Assembly: GCA_964353555.1 (NCBI GenBank)
Contig: CAYGWM010000005.1
Location: forward strand, 16,050-80,049
DNA from: PR03 sp964353555
Lineage (GTDB): Bacteria > Myxococcota_A > UBA9160 > PR03
Direction of reading: 5' to 3'
Length of the DNA: 64,000 nucleotides
The notes under the pieces are model-generated. The model worked only from the letters and a program-made list of their open reading frames with translations. It was not told the origin of the DNA and did no database searches. Positions 25,044 through 37,253 of this stretch are shown piece after piece; position 1 is the first letter of the stretch; every line of letters starts with the position of its first letter. Made by a program: the position numbers and the translations under genes.

Positions 25044-26369
25044 ATGAAGGCTGAAGTGCTGACGATCGGCGACGAGCTGCTGCGCGGCGAGATCACCGAC
25101 TCGAACAAGTCGTTCCTGTCGCAGCGGCTACTCACGCTCGACATCGAGACGCGTTTCCACGTCACCTGCGCCGACGATCGCGCCGACATCGCTGAAGTCT
25201 TCCGCCGCGCGGCCGCTCGCAGCGAGGTAGTGCTGGTCTCGGGCGGTCTCGGTCCCACCCGCGACGACATCACGATCGAAGTGCTCGCGGAAACCTTCGG
25301 CCGCAAGCTCGTACTACACGAGCCGTCGCTCGAAGCGCTGCGCGGCTTCTTTGCCCGCTTCGGTCGCGAGATGGCCTCGATCAACGAGAAGCAGGCGTGG
25401 TTCCCAGAAGGCGCCGAAGTGCTCGACAACCCGATCGGCACCGCGCCCGGGACGATGTTGGAGCTGCAAGTCGCTGAAGGCGAGCGAAGTTCATCAGGAC
25501 GCGATGGCGTTCGCAAGGTGCTGTTCTTCTGCATGCCCGGTGTGCCCCGCGAGCTGTACAAGATGATGGACGAGCAGGTGCTGCCGCGGATCGCGTCGCG
25601 CCGTCGCGTCACGAGCTGGGTGCGCGCGTCGCTGTTGCGCACCTTCGGCATCGGCGAGTCGAGTCTCGACGAGATGCTGCGCGACGTCGCACTGCCCGAA
25701 GGCGTCGAGCTCGGCTTTCGCACCCAGTTCCCCGACAACCACGTGCGTCCCGTCGCGCGCGCCGCGAGCGCAGCGGAAGCGGATGCCAAGCTCGCGCGCG
25801 CGTGCGAAGTGCTGCGCGAACGGCTCGGCGTGCTCGTTTACGGCTCGGGCGAGGAGACGCTCGAAGAGGTCACGGGACGGCTGCTGACCCTGCGCGGTGC
25901 CACGCTATCAGTCGCCGAGTCGTGCACGGGCGGGATGATCGGAGAATTGCTGACGGCCACGCCCGGCTCGTCCGCGTACTTCAAGGGCGGCGTCGTCGCG
26001 TACTGGAACGACGCCAAGGCGGCGCTGCTCGGCGTTCCGGATGAAATGCTGAAGCAGCACGGCGCCGTGTCGGAACCGGTCGCGCGCGCGATGGCCGAAG
26101 GCGTACGCGTGCGCTTCGGCACCGATCTCGCCGTCGCGACGACGGGCATCGCCGGTCCGACGGGAGGCTCGGCGAACAAGCCCGTCGGTCTGATCTACGT
26201 CGCGCTCGCGAGCGCCGAAGCTTCGCAGGTTCGCGAGCTGCGGCTCGCCTTCGACCGCGAACGCAACCGCCGCCTCACCGCGCAGATCGCGATCGACTGG
26301 GTGCGCCGTCACCTGCTCGGCGCGTCGCTCGATCTGCCGAGGCTCGGCCGCGTCGAGCGGAAGTCGTGA
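25044..26369 (+). CDS. cinA: CinA family protein (nicotinamide-nucleotide amidase)
   Basis: 441 residues with both CinA domains: an N-terminal MoaB/MogA-like part (KAEVLTIGDELLRGEITDSN; VSGGLGPTRDDITIEVLAE; GTAPGTML; FCMPGVPREL) linked to NMN-related or ADP-ribose hydrolysis, and a C-terminal amidase part (LSVAESCTGGMIGELLTATP; FKGGVVAYWNDAKAALLGV; TTGIAGPTGGSANKPVGL). Likely hydrolyses NMN to nicotinate mononucleotide in pyridine-nucleotide recycling. The order cinA-thpR-recA is a common arrangement. Confidence 0.92.
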   Translation: MKAEVLTIGDELLRGEITDSNKSFLSQRLLTLDIETRFHVTCADDRADIAEVFRRAAARSEVVLVSGGLGPTRDDITIEVLAETFGRKLVLHEPSLEALRGFFARFGREMASINEKQAWFPEGAEVLDNPIGTAPGTMLELQVAEGERSSSGRDGVRKVLFFCMPGVPRELYKMMDEQVLPRIASRRRVTSWVRASLLRTFGIGESSLDEMLRDVALPEGVELGFRTQFPDNHVRPVARAASAAEADAKLARACEVLRERLGVLVYGSGEETLEEVTGRLLTLRGATLSVAESCTGGMIGELLTATPGSSAYFKGGVVAYWNDAKAALLGVPDEMLKQHGAVSEPVARAMAEGVRVRFGTDLAVATTGIAGPTGGSANKPVGLIYVALASAEASQVRELRLAFDRERNRRLTAQIAIDWVRRHLLGASLDLPRLGRVERKS

Positions 26370-26370
26370 A

Positions 26371-26874
26371 TTGGAATCGCGCGACGACGTGCTTCGCACG
26401 TTTTTTGCCGTCGAACTCGACGACGGAGCGCGACGCGCAGCGCAGGCCGTCGCGCAGCAGCTTGCCGGAGCGCCTGGCGGCGAGGCTGTGCGCTGGCTGC
26501 GGCCGGAGTCCTACCACGTGACGATTCGCTTCCTCGGCACGACACCGCGTAACCGCGTCGAAGGGCTGATCGCGGCTGCGCTGCACGCGACGCGTGCGAT
26601 CGCGCCGTTCGAGCTGCGACTCGGCGTGCTCGCAGGTCTGCCGTCGCAGGGACCGCGCGCAATCGTGCTGGAGGTCGCGCCGCACGAGCCGATCGCGGCG
26701 TTGGCAAAGCAGGTCGAGAGCGCGGTCGTCGCAGCGGGCTTCGCAGCCGAGCCNNNNNNNNNNNNNNNNNNNNNNNNNNNNNNNNNNNNNNNNNNNNNNN
26801 NNNNNNNNNNNNNNNNNNNNNNNNNNNNNNNNNNNNNNNNNNNNNNNNNNNNNCTCACCCTGAACACTCGATAG
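26371..26874 (+). CDS. thpR: RNA 2',3'-cyclic phosphodiesterase ThpR, C-terminal part lost in a gap
   Basis: 2H phosphoesterase family. 128 residues are readable before the gap: RTFFAVELDDGARRA, WLRPESYHVTIRFLG with the first HxT active-site motif (HVT), and LGVLAGLPSQGPRAIVLEV. The second HxT motif and the C-terminal 50 or so residues should lie in the gap at 26754-26853. Only LTLNTR and a stop remain on the far side, and LTL may be the tail of the second motif. TTG 26371 is the start, one base after the cinA stop. Since the gap length is nominal, the apparent reading across it means nothing. Confidence 0.7.
   Translation: MESRDDVLRTFFAVELDDGARRAAQAVAQQLAGAPGGEAVRWLRPESYHVTIRFLGTTPRNRVEGLIAAALHATRAIAPFELRLGVLAGLPSQGPRAIVLEVAPHEPIAALAKQVESAVVAAGFAAEXXXXXXXXXXXXXXXXXXXXXXXXXXXXXXXXXXLTLNTR
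26754..26853. other. Assembly gap (100 N), true size unknown
   Basis: Its flanks share no overlap, unlike three other gaps here. It removes the end of thpR and probably the recA promoter or leader; only 33 bases separate its end from the recA ATG. Confidence 0.9.
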
Positions 26875-26886
26875 GAGATCGAACAC

Positions 26887-27975
<1,089 letters not shown>

Positions 27976-27992
27976 GCTCGGGGCTCGTTGCC

Positions 27993-28031
27993 GGCGGGAG
28001 GCCGAGGATGTCCGACCCTCGGTCTCCCGCT
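27993..28031 (+). terminator. Strong hairpin after recA (terminator or leader element)
   Basis: CGGGAGGCCGAGG and CCTCGGTCTCCCG form a 13-bp stem with one G-T pair, extendable at the base, around a 9-base loop; it begins about 18 bases after the recA stop. No U-tract follows. The left arm contains GGGAGG and the loop contains the ATG of a 25-codon ORF, so it may control that ORF instead of, or as well as, terminating recA. Confidence 0.45.
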
Positions 28032-28085
28032 AGCGGCGTCTTGCTGTTGGAGTTGCTGGAATACTACGAGGAGATGGATTCGTGA
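28008..28085 (+). CDS. Possible 25-residue leader ORF coupled to the SDR gene
   Basis: ATG 28008, preceded by GGGAGG, opens a 25-residue frame (begins SDPRSPASGV, then leucine-rich LLLELLEYYEEMDS) that ends in TGA overlapping the SDR start as GTGA. Codon use in its second half matches the neighbours. Its ribosome site and start sit in the recA-distal hairpin. It may be a small leader peptide whose translation opens the hairpin and couples to the SDR, or a chance frame. Confidence 0.3.
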   Translation: MSDPRSPASGVLLLELLEYYEEMDS

Positions 28086-28834
28086 ACTCACTGGCAGGCA
28101 AGATCGCGATCATCACCGGCGGCGCGTCGGGGATCGGTGAGGCGACCGCGCGCGTGTTCGCCGAAGCGGGCGCGAAGGTGGTGATCGGTGATTTGCAGGA
28201 CGGCTCGCACGTCGCAAAGGAGATCGGCGGGCTGTTCCAGCGGGTCGACGTGCGCGATTCGGATTCTGTGAAGGCGCTGGTCGATTTCGCCGTCGCGGAG
28301 TTCGGGCGGATCGACGTGCTGTTCAACAACGCGGGGATCGAGGCGCACGCACCGCTCGCCGCGATGGACGACGCCGCGCATCGCAACATGATCGACGTGA
28401 ACCTGAACGGAGTCTTCTACGGCTTGAAGTTCGGGATCCAGGCGATGGCGCGCAATGCGGGCCCCGCGCGGGGTTCGATCATCAGCACCGCCAGCGTCGC
28501 GGGCCTCGTCGGAACGCCCGGGCTCGGCTCGTACAACGCGTCCAAGCACGCCGTCGTCGGCATGACGCGCACGGCGGCATTGGAGATGGGCGCGATGGGG
28601 ATTCGCGTGAACGCCGTGTGTCCCGGTGTGATTCGCACGGCGATGCTCGGCGGCTTCAACGACAGCGAAGCGATGCTCGAGCAGATCGGCAAGGCGCACG
28701 CGCTGCGCCGCATCGGCGAGCCGATCGAGGTCGCGCGACTCGTCTGCTTCCTCGCCAGCGACGACGCGTCCTTCATCACCGGCCAGGCAATCGCCGTCGA
28801 CGGCGGCATGATCGCAGGACTCCAAGTCCCCTGA
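28082..28834 (+). CDS. Short-chain dehydrogenase/reductase
   Basis: 250-residue classical SDR, NAD(P)-dependent. TGGASGIGEA is the cofactor glycine motif and GDLQ after the second strand (acidic residue) hints at NAD preference. NNAGIEAHAP, the Ser of IISTASVAGLVG and YNASK complete the catalytic Asn-Ser-Tyr-Lys set, and PGVIRTAML with ITGQAIAVDGG closes the family pattern. Substrate not deducible. GTG start after GAGGAG. Its stop codon directly abuts a 115-bp inverted-repeat element. Confidence 0.88.
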   Translation: MNSLAGKIAIITGGASGIGEATARVFAEAGAKVVIGDLQDGSHVAKEIGGLFQRVDVRDSDSVKALVDFAVAEFGRIDVLFNNAGIEAHAPLAAMDDAAHRNMIDVNLNGVFYGLKFGIQAMARNAGPARGSIISTASVAGLVGTPGLGSYNASKHAVVGMTRTAALEMGAMGIRVNAVCPGVIRTAMLGGFNDSEAMLEQIGKAHALRRIGEPIEVARLVCFLASDDASFITGQAIAVDGGMIAGLQVP

Positions 28835-28863
28835 GGAGAAAGGGGACGGTCCTCGCCGAGGAC

Positions 28864-28963
28864 NNNNNNNNNNNNNNNNNNNNNNNNNNNNNNNNNNNNN
28901 NNNNNNNNNNNNNNNNNNNNNNNNNNNNNNNNNNNNNNNNNNNNNNNNNNNNNNNNNNNNNNN
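28864..28963. other. Assembly gap (100 N) with 55-bp duplicated flanks
   Basis: Bases 28809-28863 equal 28964-29018, covering the last codons of the SDR gene and the start of the repeat element. Collapsing them leaves one SDR end followed immediately by one element. The multi-copy nature of the element explains the break. Confidence 0.85.
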
Positions 28964-28989
28964 TGATCGCAGGACTCCAAGTCCCCTGA

Positions 28990-29104
28990 GGAGAAAGGGG
29001 ACGGTCCTCGCCGAGGACTGGCTGAGGACTCGAGGGACAGGCTTGGCGCAAGTGTGTCCCCTTTCTCCGCGGCCCGTCCACATCCAGGACCGTCCCCTTT
29101 CTCC
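28990..29104. repeat. Repeat family A, full-length 115-bp copy with 19-bp terminal inverted repeats
   Basis: Begins with GGAGAAAGGGGACGGTCCT and ends with its exact reverse complement. The interior has a second imperfect dyad around GGGACA / TGTCCC. It starts at the base after the SDR stop. A second copy of exactly the same length lies at 61570-61684. No ORF inside; size and termini are MITE/REP-like. The remaining DNA to pilT (29105-29226) shows nothing further. Confidence 0.75.
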
Positions 29105-29226
29105 CCCCGTCCCGCATTTGGGACGCAGAACGGCGCTCAAGGCGAGTCGTAGCGCGGTCGAAACAACACCTCGGGGAATCCGTCCGTCCTAGTCCGCCCT
29201 CCCGAGGGCAGGGGGCCATCTACGCG

Positions 29227-30417
29227 ATGTCGCTCGAGCTGAACGAAATCTTGAAGATCGCCCTGAAGGGCGGTGCGTCGGACATCCACATGAAGTCGGG
29301 CCTGCCGCCGATCTTCCGCATCGATGGTGCGCTGGTGCCGCTGAAGAACGCCGAGCGCCTCCTTCCCGACTATCTCGAGAAGGTCGCCGCGGGGATCATG
29401 AACGCGGTACAAAAGGAGCGCTTCGCGTCGAATCGCGAGTGCGATCTCGCCTACGGCATCGCGGGCCTCGGGCGATTCCGCGTCAACGTCTTCCAGCAGC
29501 GCGGCACCGTCGGCGTCGTCTTCCGCGTGATTCCGTTCGGCGTGAAGACGATCGATCAGCTCGTGCTGCCGAAGGTCGTCGAGTCGATCGCCAACGAACA
29601 GCGCGGACTGATCCTCGTCACCGGCACCACCGGTTCGGGCAAGTCGACCACGCTCGCCGCGATGATCGAGCACATCAATTCCGCGCGAACCTGCCACATC
29701 ATGACGATCGAGGACCCGATCGAGTTCTTGATCCGCGACCGCCGTTCGATCGTGAACCAGCGCGAGATCGGCGTCGACACGCAGACCTTCGCGGCTGCGC
29801 TGCGCGCCGCGCTGCGCCAGGATCCCGACGTGATCCTCGTCGGCGAAATGCGCGATTTCGAAACCATCGAGACGGCGTTGACGGCCGCCGAGACCGGCCA
29901 TCTGGTGCTCTCGACGCTGCACACGCTCGACGCCACCGAGACGATCAACCGCATCATCTCGGTGTTCCCGCCGTATCAGCAGAAGCAAGTACGCATCCAG
30001 CTCGCGTCGATCCTGAAAGCGGTGATCTCGCAGCGCCTGGTGCCGCGCGCCGATGGCAAGGGCCGCGTACCCGCGCTCGAAGTGATGATCGCGACCGCGC
30101 GCGTGCGCGACTGCATTGGCGACAAGGATCGCACCAAGGAGTTGCACGACTGCATCGCGAAAGGCTTCACGACCTACGGCATGCAGACCTTCGACCAGTC
30201 GCTGATGCACCTCGTGAAGCAGAATCTCGTGACCTACGAGGAAGCGCTGAAACACGTATCCAACGCCGATGACTTCGCGCTGCGCTTCCGCGGCATTGCG
30301 AGCACCTCCGACGGCACCTGGGACGACTTCGACACGGCGGGGGAGAACGCGGAGTCCGAGAGAAGCGCCGCACCCGCTGAGCCGGAGAAACCCGAGATCG
30401 ACCTCGAACGCTTCTAG
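29227..30417 (+). CDS. pilT: Type IV pilus retraction ATPase PilT
   Basis: Hexameric motor that disassembles type IV pili, powering twitching and DNA uptake. 396 residues: the N-terminal PAS-like domain (GASDIHMKSGLPPIFRIDG), Walker A GTTGSGKSTT, Asp box TIEDPIEFL, Walker B DPDVILVGEMRDFETIETAL and His box TGHLVLSTLHTLDATETINRII split as TGHLVLSTLHT and LDATETINRII. A Glu/Pro-rich tail of about 40 residues exceeds canonical PilT, so a PilU-like paralogue is possible. No other pilus gene is nearby. Confidence 0.9.
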   Translation: MSLELNEILKIALKGGASDIHMKSGLPPIFRIDGALVPLKNAERLLPDYLEKVAAGIMNAVQKERFASNRECDLAYGIAGLGRFRVNVFQQRGTVGVVFRVIPFGVKTIDQLVLPKVVESIANEQRGLILVTGTTGSGKSTTLAAMIEHINSARTCHIMTIEDPIEFLIRDRRSIVNQREIGVDTQTFAAALRAALRQDPDVILVGEMRDFETIETALTAAETGHLVLSTLHTLDATETINRIISVFPPYQQKQVRIQLASILKAVISQRLVPRADGKGRVPALEVMIATARVRDCIGDKDRTKELHDCIAKGFTTYGMQTFDQSLMHLVKQNLVTYEEALKHVSNADDFALRFRGIASTSDGTWDDFDTAGENAESERSAAPAEPEKPEIDLERF

Positions 30418-30450
30418 TCGCCGCGTTCGCGCAGGCGCCGTTTCTGTTCT

Positions 30451-31839
30451 CTACAGCCCCGCGCGCAGCTTCGCGATGACCTCGGGTCGTGCTCGCACGC
30501 GCAGCCGCGTGCCTTGCTCGTCGTGGCTCTCGGAAACGACACGGCAGGCGCTGTGCGCCTCGCTCACCACGCGCTGCTTGGTGTACGGAACGACGAGTTC
30601 TTCCTCGACCATGTCGCGTTCGAAGAACGCGACGATGCGTTCGCGCACCTTGGTCACATCCGCCGGGTCCTTTACGGAGATCTGCACCGCGTCGGGCCAC
30701 TCGAGGGCGAGTCGCGCGCGCGTCTCCGCGTCGACCTTGTCGATCTTGTTGAGTACCAACAGACGCGGCGCCTCGGTCGCCTCGATTTCGCGCAGCACCT
30801 CGCGCGTCACTTCGAGCTGTGCGGGGAAGGCAGCGTCGGACGCGTCGACGAGATGCACGAGCAGATCCGCGTCGCGCGCTTCGTCTAGCGTGGAGCGAAA
30901 TGACGCGACGAGGTCGTGTGGCAGCTTCTTGATGAAGCCCACCGTGTCCGAGATCAGTACGCGCGGCACGGTCTCGGGTTGGAGCGCGCGCACCGTCGTG
31001 TCGAGCGTGGCAAAGAGTTTATCCTGCACCAGCACGCCGCTACCGGTCAGCGCGCGCATCCAGGACGACTTACCGGCGTTCGTGTAGCCGACCAGCGCCA
31101 CCGTGTGCTGCTGCACGCGACGCTTGCGTCGCGTGCTGGAATCGCGCTCGATCGATGCGAGTTCGGTGTGCAGTTCGGCGACCCGATCGCGCAGCTTGCG
31201 GCGATCCAGCTCGATCGAGGATTCGCCGGCGCCGCGGCCGCCGATGCCGCCACCCTGGCGATCCTTGCCACCGCCCGTCTCGCGCAGCCGCGGCGCCATG
31301 TAGTTGAGCCGCGCGATCTCCACTTGCAGCCGGGCCTCGCGGCTGCGTGCATGACGCTGGAAGATCGCGAGGATCACCGCGGTGCGGTCGAGCACTTCCG
31401 CGCCGGTCGCGCGTTCGAGATTGCGCGCCTGCGACGGCGTCACGTCGTGGTCGATCAGCACGACCGTCGCGCGCTCGGCGGGCGGCACGGCGTCCGGCGA
31501 CCCGGCGCCTTCCTCGACTTCGGCTTCGCTCGCGTCGTCGTCGTCGCGCGACTCGACCTCGGCTTCCCGTTCCTTGCGCCGCGGCTGTGGCGGACCCGTC
31601 GGCACGATGCCCGTGCCGCCGGTGAACTTCGCGAGGTCCTGCAGCTTGCCCGAACCGACGACGGCGCCGGTCGCAAGGCGCCCGCGCCGCTGCGTCACGC
31701 GGCCCACCACCTCGAGCCCGAGCGTCTTCGCGAGTCGCCCGAGTTCGGCGAGGGACGACTCGAAGTCGCCGTCGCTGACATTGGGAAATTGCACACCGAG
31801 CAGCACGGCGCGCGAGCGGGGGGGGGCGGTGGCGGTCAT
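30451..31839 (-). CDS. hflX: GTPase HflX
   Basis: Ribosome-associated GTPase that splits or rescues stalled ribosomes. About 462 residues from ATG 31839; the frame is open further upstream, but homology starts at residue 8. N-terminal HflX domain (SLAELGRLAKTLGLEVVGRV; GSGKLQDLAK; VVLIDHDVTPSQARNLE), an unusual charged insert of about 35 residues (PRRKEREAEVESRDDDDASE) within it, the glycine-rich hinge (KDRQGGGIGGRGAGESSIEL), then the G domain with GYTNAGKS, DTVGFIKKLP and NKID. It runs opposite to alaS. Confidence 0.92.
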   Translation of the reverse strand: MTATAPPRSRAVLLGVQFPNVSDGDFESSLAELGRLAKTLGLEVVGRVTQRRGRLATGAVVGSGKLQDLAKFTGGTGIVPTGPPQPRRKEREAEVESRDDDDASEAEVEEGAGSPDAVPPAERATVVLIDHDVTPSQARNLERATGAEVLDRTAVILAIFQRHARSREARLQVEIARLNYMAPRLRETGGGKDRQGGGIGGRGAGESSIELDRRKLRDRVAELHTELASIERDSSTRRKRRVQQHTVALVGYTNAGKSSWMRALTGSGVLVQDKLFATLDTTVRALQPETVPRVLISDTVGFIKKLPHDLVASFRSTLDEARDADLLVHLVDASDAAFPAQLEVTREVLREIEATEAPRLLVLNKIDKVDAETRARLALEWPDAVQISVKDPADVTKVRERIVAFFERDMVEEELVVPYTKQRVVSEAHSACRVVSESHDEQGTRLRVRARPEVIAKLRAGL

Positions 31840-32016
31840 GGGCGCAGGATGCGGACCCCCCGGAGGCTCCGCCACCCACAGTCGTGCGCGACACCAATCC
31901 AGTCGATGCGCGCGTTGCTCGTGCAGCCCGGTTTCGCGTGATCTAGCGCCGGACCCCTCGGGGCAAGGCGCGGATCCCTCCGTTAGACTCGCCGGCCCAT
32001 CGCCGAGGTCCCCGTC

Positions 32017-34661
<2,645 letters not shown>

Positions 34662-34665
<4 letters not shown>

Positions 34666-36710
34666 GTTCCGTGCTGCCGTTCCCGGGTGATCCGTTCGCG
34701 CCGGTGCGCCGGCCGACGCGCGTCGTGCGCGTCGGCGATGTCGCGATCGGTGCCGACAATCCGATCCGGATCCAGTCGATGACCACGACCGACACGCAGG
34801 ACGTGGCGGCGACCGTCGCGCAGACCGAGCGACTCGCGGCGGCCGGCTGCGAGATCGTGCGCATCACCGCGCCGTCCGTGCGCGACGCCGAAGCGCTCGG
34901 CGAGATCCGCGCTGAACTCTTCCGCCGCGGCGTTCGCGTGCCACTGGTCGCAGACATCCACTTCACGCCGAACGCCGCGCTGATCGCCGCCGAGCACGTC
35001 GAGAAGGTCCGCATCAACCCGGGCAACTTCGCCGACAAGAAGAAATTCGAGGTGCGGGACTATGACGATGCGCAGTGGGACGAGGAGCTGGCGCGCGTCG
35101 CCGATCGCTTCCGGCCGCTGCTGCGCCGCTGCAAGGAACTCGGTCGTGCGCTTCGCATTGGCACCAATCACGGCTCGCTGTCGGACCGCGTGATGAATCG
35201 CTACGGCGACACGGCGCGCGGCATGGTCGAATCGGCGCTCGAGTTCCTCGACGTGTGTGAGGACGAGGGCTTCCACGACGTCGTCTTCAGCATGAAGTCG
35301 AGCAACCCGCAGGTGGCCGTCCAGGCCTACCGGCTGCTCGCGGCGTCGCTTTCCGAACGCACCAAACGCGGCAAGCCCGGTGACTATCCGTTTCATGTGG
35401 GTGTTACAGAAGCGGGCGATGGCGAGGACGGCCGCATCAAGAGCGCGATCGGCATCGGGTCACTGCTCGCAGACGGACTCGGCGACACGATCCGTGTCTC
35501 GCTGACGGAGGACCCCGTGAAGGAGGTTCCCGTCGCGCGGGCGATTGCTGCGCGCGCTGCGACACAATGGGCGCAGGCAGCGCGTCGCCACCTTGCGATT
35601 CCGGATCCCGGTGCACCGTTCGTCGACGACCCATACGAGCATGCGCGCCGTGCAAGCGACGCGCTCGTATGCGCTTCGATCGAGTTCGGTGGCGATGCGC
35701 CGGTGCGCGCCGAGTTGGAACTCGGTGCGCCGCCGACCGACTCCGAGGCGGCCGTTTGGCGTCTCGCCGATGCGTTCACGGCGCGTCGCGAGATCGTCTG
35801 CGAGGGTCTGCGTCTCGACGTCGCGGACGAAGCCGCGCTCGCTCGGGTGCAGCCGTTCGCCGAGGCGATGGCGCGCCACGGCGTCACGGCGCCGCTCGCG
35901 CTGCGCATGCCGCTGTCGCTCGCGCCGCAAGCAAAGGATATTGCCGCGCGTTGGATCGTTCCCGTCGCGCTGCGAGATGAGGAGACGAAGCTCGCAGCGC
36001 TGGCGCGCGCCGCCGAAGCAGCGGGTGTTGCGCTCGAGTGGGCGCTGTCGGGGGATCCGGCGGCGTTGATTTCGGGTGTGGAGCGCGTGTACGCCGCGTT
36101 GCGTGCGGCGTCGCTGCGCCGCGCGCTGGTGTCGGTCGAAGCTTCGCTCCCGGTTCCCGCGGTGCGACTCGTTGCTGCCCGGATGCGCGCACTCGGATGG
36201 AACGCACCGATCGTGCTGGTGCATCGCAGCGAAGCGGGCGCCAGCGACGACAGCGAGTTGCTCCACGCGGCCACCGATCTCGGTGCACTGCTCTGCGACG
36301 GCATCGGCGACGCGGTCGCAGTGCCGGTTCGCGGCGGTGAGGGACGCGCGGGCGATACGCTGGCGCTCGCCTATCGCATCCTGCAGGGCGCGCGGCAGCG
36401 CACCACCTGGACCGAGTTCATCTCTTGCCCGTCCTGCGGCCGCACGCTCTTCGACCTCGAAGAGACGACGGCGCGCATCAAGGCACAGACGCAACACCTA
36501 AAGGGCGTGAAGATCGCCATCATGGGTTGCATCGTGAACGGGCCGGGCGAGATGGCGGACGCGGATTTCGGCTACGTCGGATCAGGGCCGGGCGTGGTGA
36601 ATCTCTATGTGGGTCATGAATGCGTCGAGCGCCACGTCCCGCAGCAGCAGGCAGACGCACGCCTCATCGATCTGATTCGCCGCCACGGGCGTTGGGTGGA
36701 GCCGGAGTAG
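34662..36710 (+). CDS. ispG: 4-hydroxy-3-methylbut-2-enyl diphosphate synthase IspG, large insert type
   Basis: Iron-sulfur enzyme of the MEP isoprenoid pathway. 682 residues, far longer than the 370-residue E. coli type. TIM-barrel part at about 15-280 (NPIRIQSMTTTDTQDV; VADIHFTPNAALIAAEHV; KVRINPGNF; FSMKSSNPQVAVQAYRLL), an inserted domain of about 280 residues, then the cluster domain with SCPSCGRTLFDL and IMGCIVNGPGEMADADFGYV (three Cys and a Glu as ligands). This layout matches the plant/Chlamydia/Bacteroidetes form. GTG overlaps the alaS stop; the 3' end overlaps convergent cvpA by 47 bases. Confidence 0.95.
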
Positions 36711-37206
36711 CCGGCGGCGCGTGGCGTGAGACCGCGCGCCTCTCGGATGCGACGCCCATCGATTCCTGTACGCGTTCGAACACCGCGAGCGCGCGCGAGC
36801 CGGCGACCAGCGGGTCGGCCGGGCCGAGCACTTCGGTCACCGCGAGCAGCGCGAGCCCGACGACCAGCGCGCCTTCGCCCGCGCCGATCACCGCGCCGCC
36901 GATGCGATCGATCGCACCCAGTCCCGCTGCGCCGACCAGTCGTCGCACGATTGCCCCCGAGACCGTCACGAACAGCAATGCGCCGATCACGACGACGCCG
37001 CCGGCCGCTGCGGTCGCGACGAGCGGGTCCCAGTGTTTGCTTTCCGCGATCATCGCCGCGACCGGCTCGCGCAGCGCCCGGAACGCGAAGATCGCCGCGG
37101 CGAGCGCAGCGATCGAGAACACCTCGCGGACGAGACCGATCCACAGGCCGCGCAGCACCGCGATGGCGAGCACGACGAGCGCAATGACGTCGACAGTGTC
37201 CCCCAC
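36664..37206 (-). CDS. CvpA family membrane protein
   Basis: About 180 residues from GTG 37206 (GTG 37233 is possible). Four membrane segments; opens DTVDVIALVVLAIAVLRGLW like colicin V production protein CvpA, and continues with LGAIDRIGGAVIGAGEGALV, the family's central Gly-rich loop. CvpA proteins affect envelope integrity, with unclear mechanism. The C-terminal Pro/Arg-rich tail is encoded over the last 47 bases of ispG on the other strand. Confidence 0.75.
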   Translation of the reverse strand: MGDTVDVIALVVLAIAVLRGLWIGLVREVFSIAALAAAIFAFRALREPVAAMIAESKHWDPLVATAAAGGVVVIGALLFVTVSGAIVRRLVGAAGLGAIDRIGGAVIGAGEGALVVGLALLAVTEVLGPADPLVAGSRALAVFERVQESMGVASERRAVSRHAPPATPAPPNARGGESDR

Positions 37207-37253
37207 AGCGCGGATCTTAGCCCGTCCGCGCACGCTGTCGGTAGACTCGGCGC

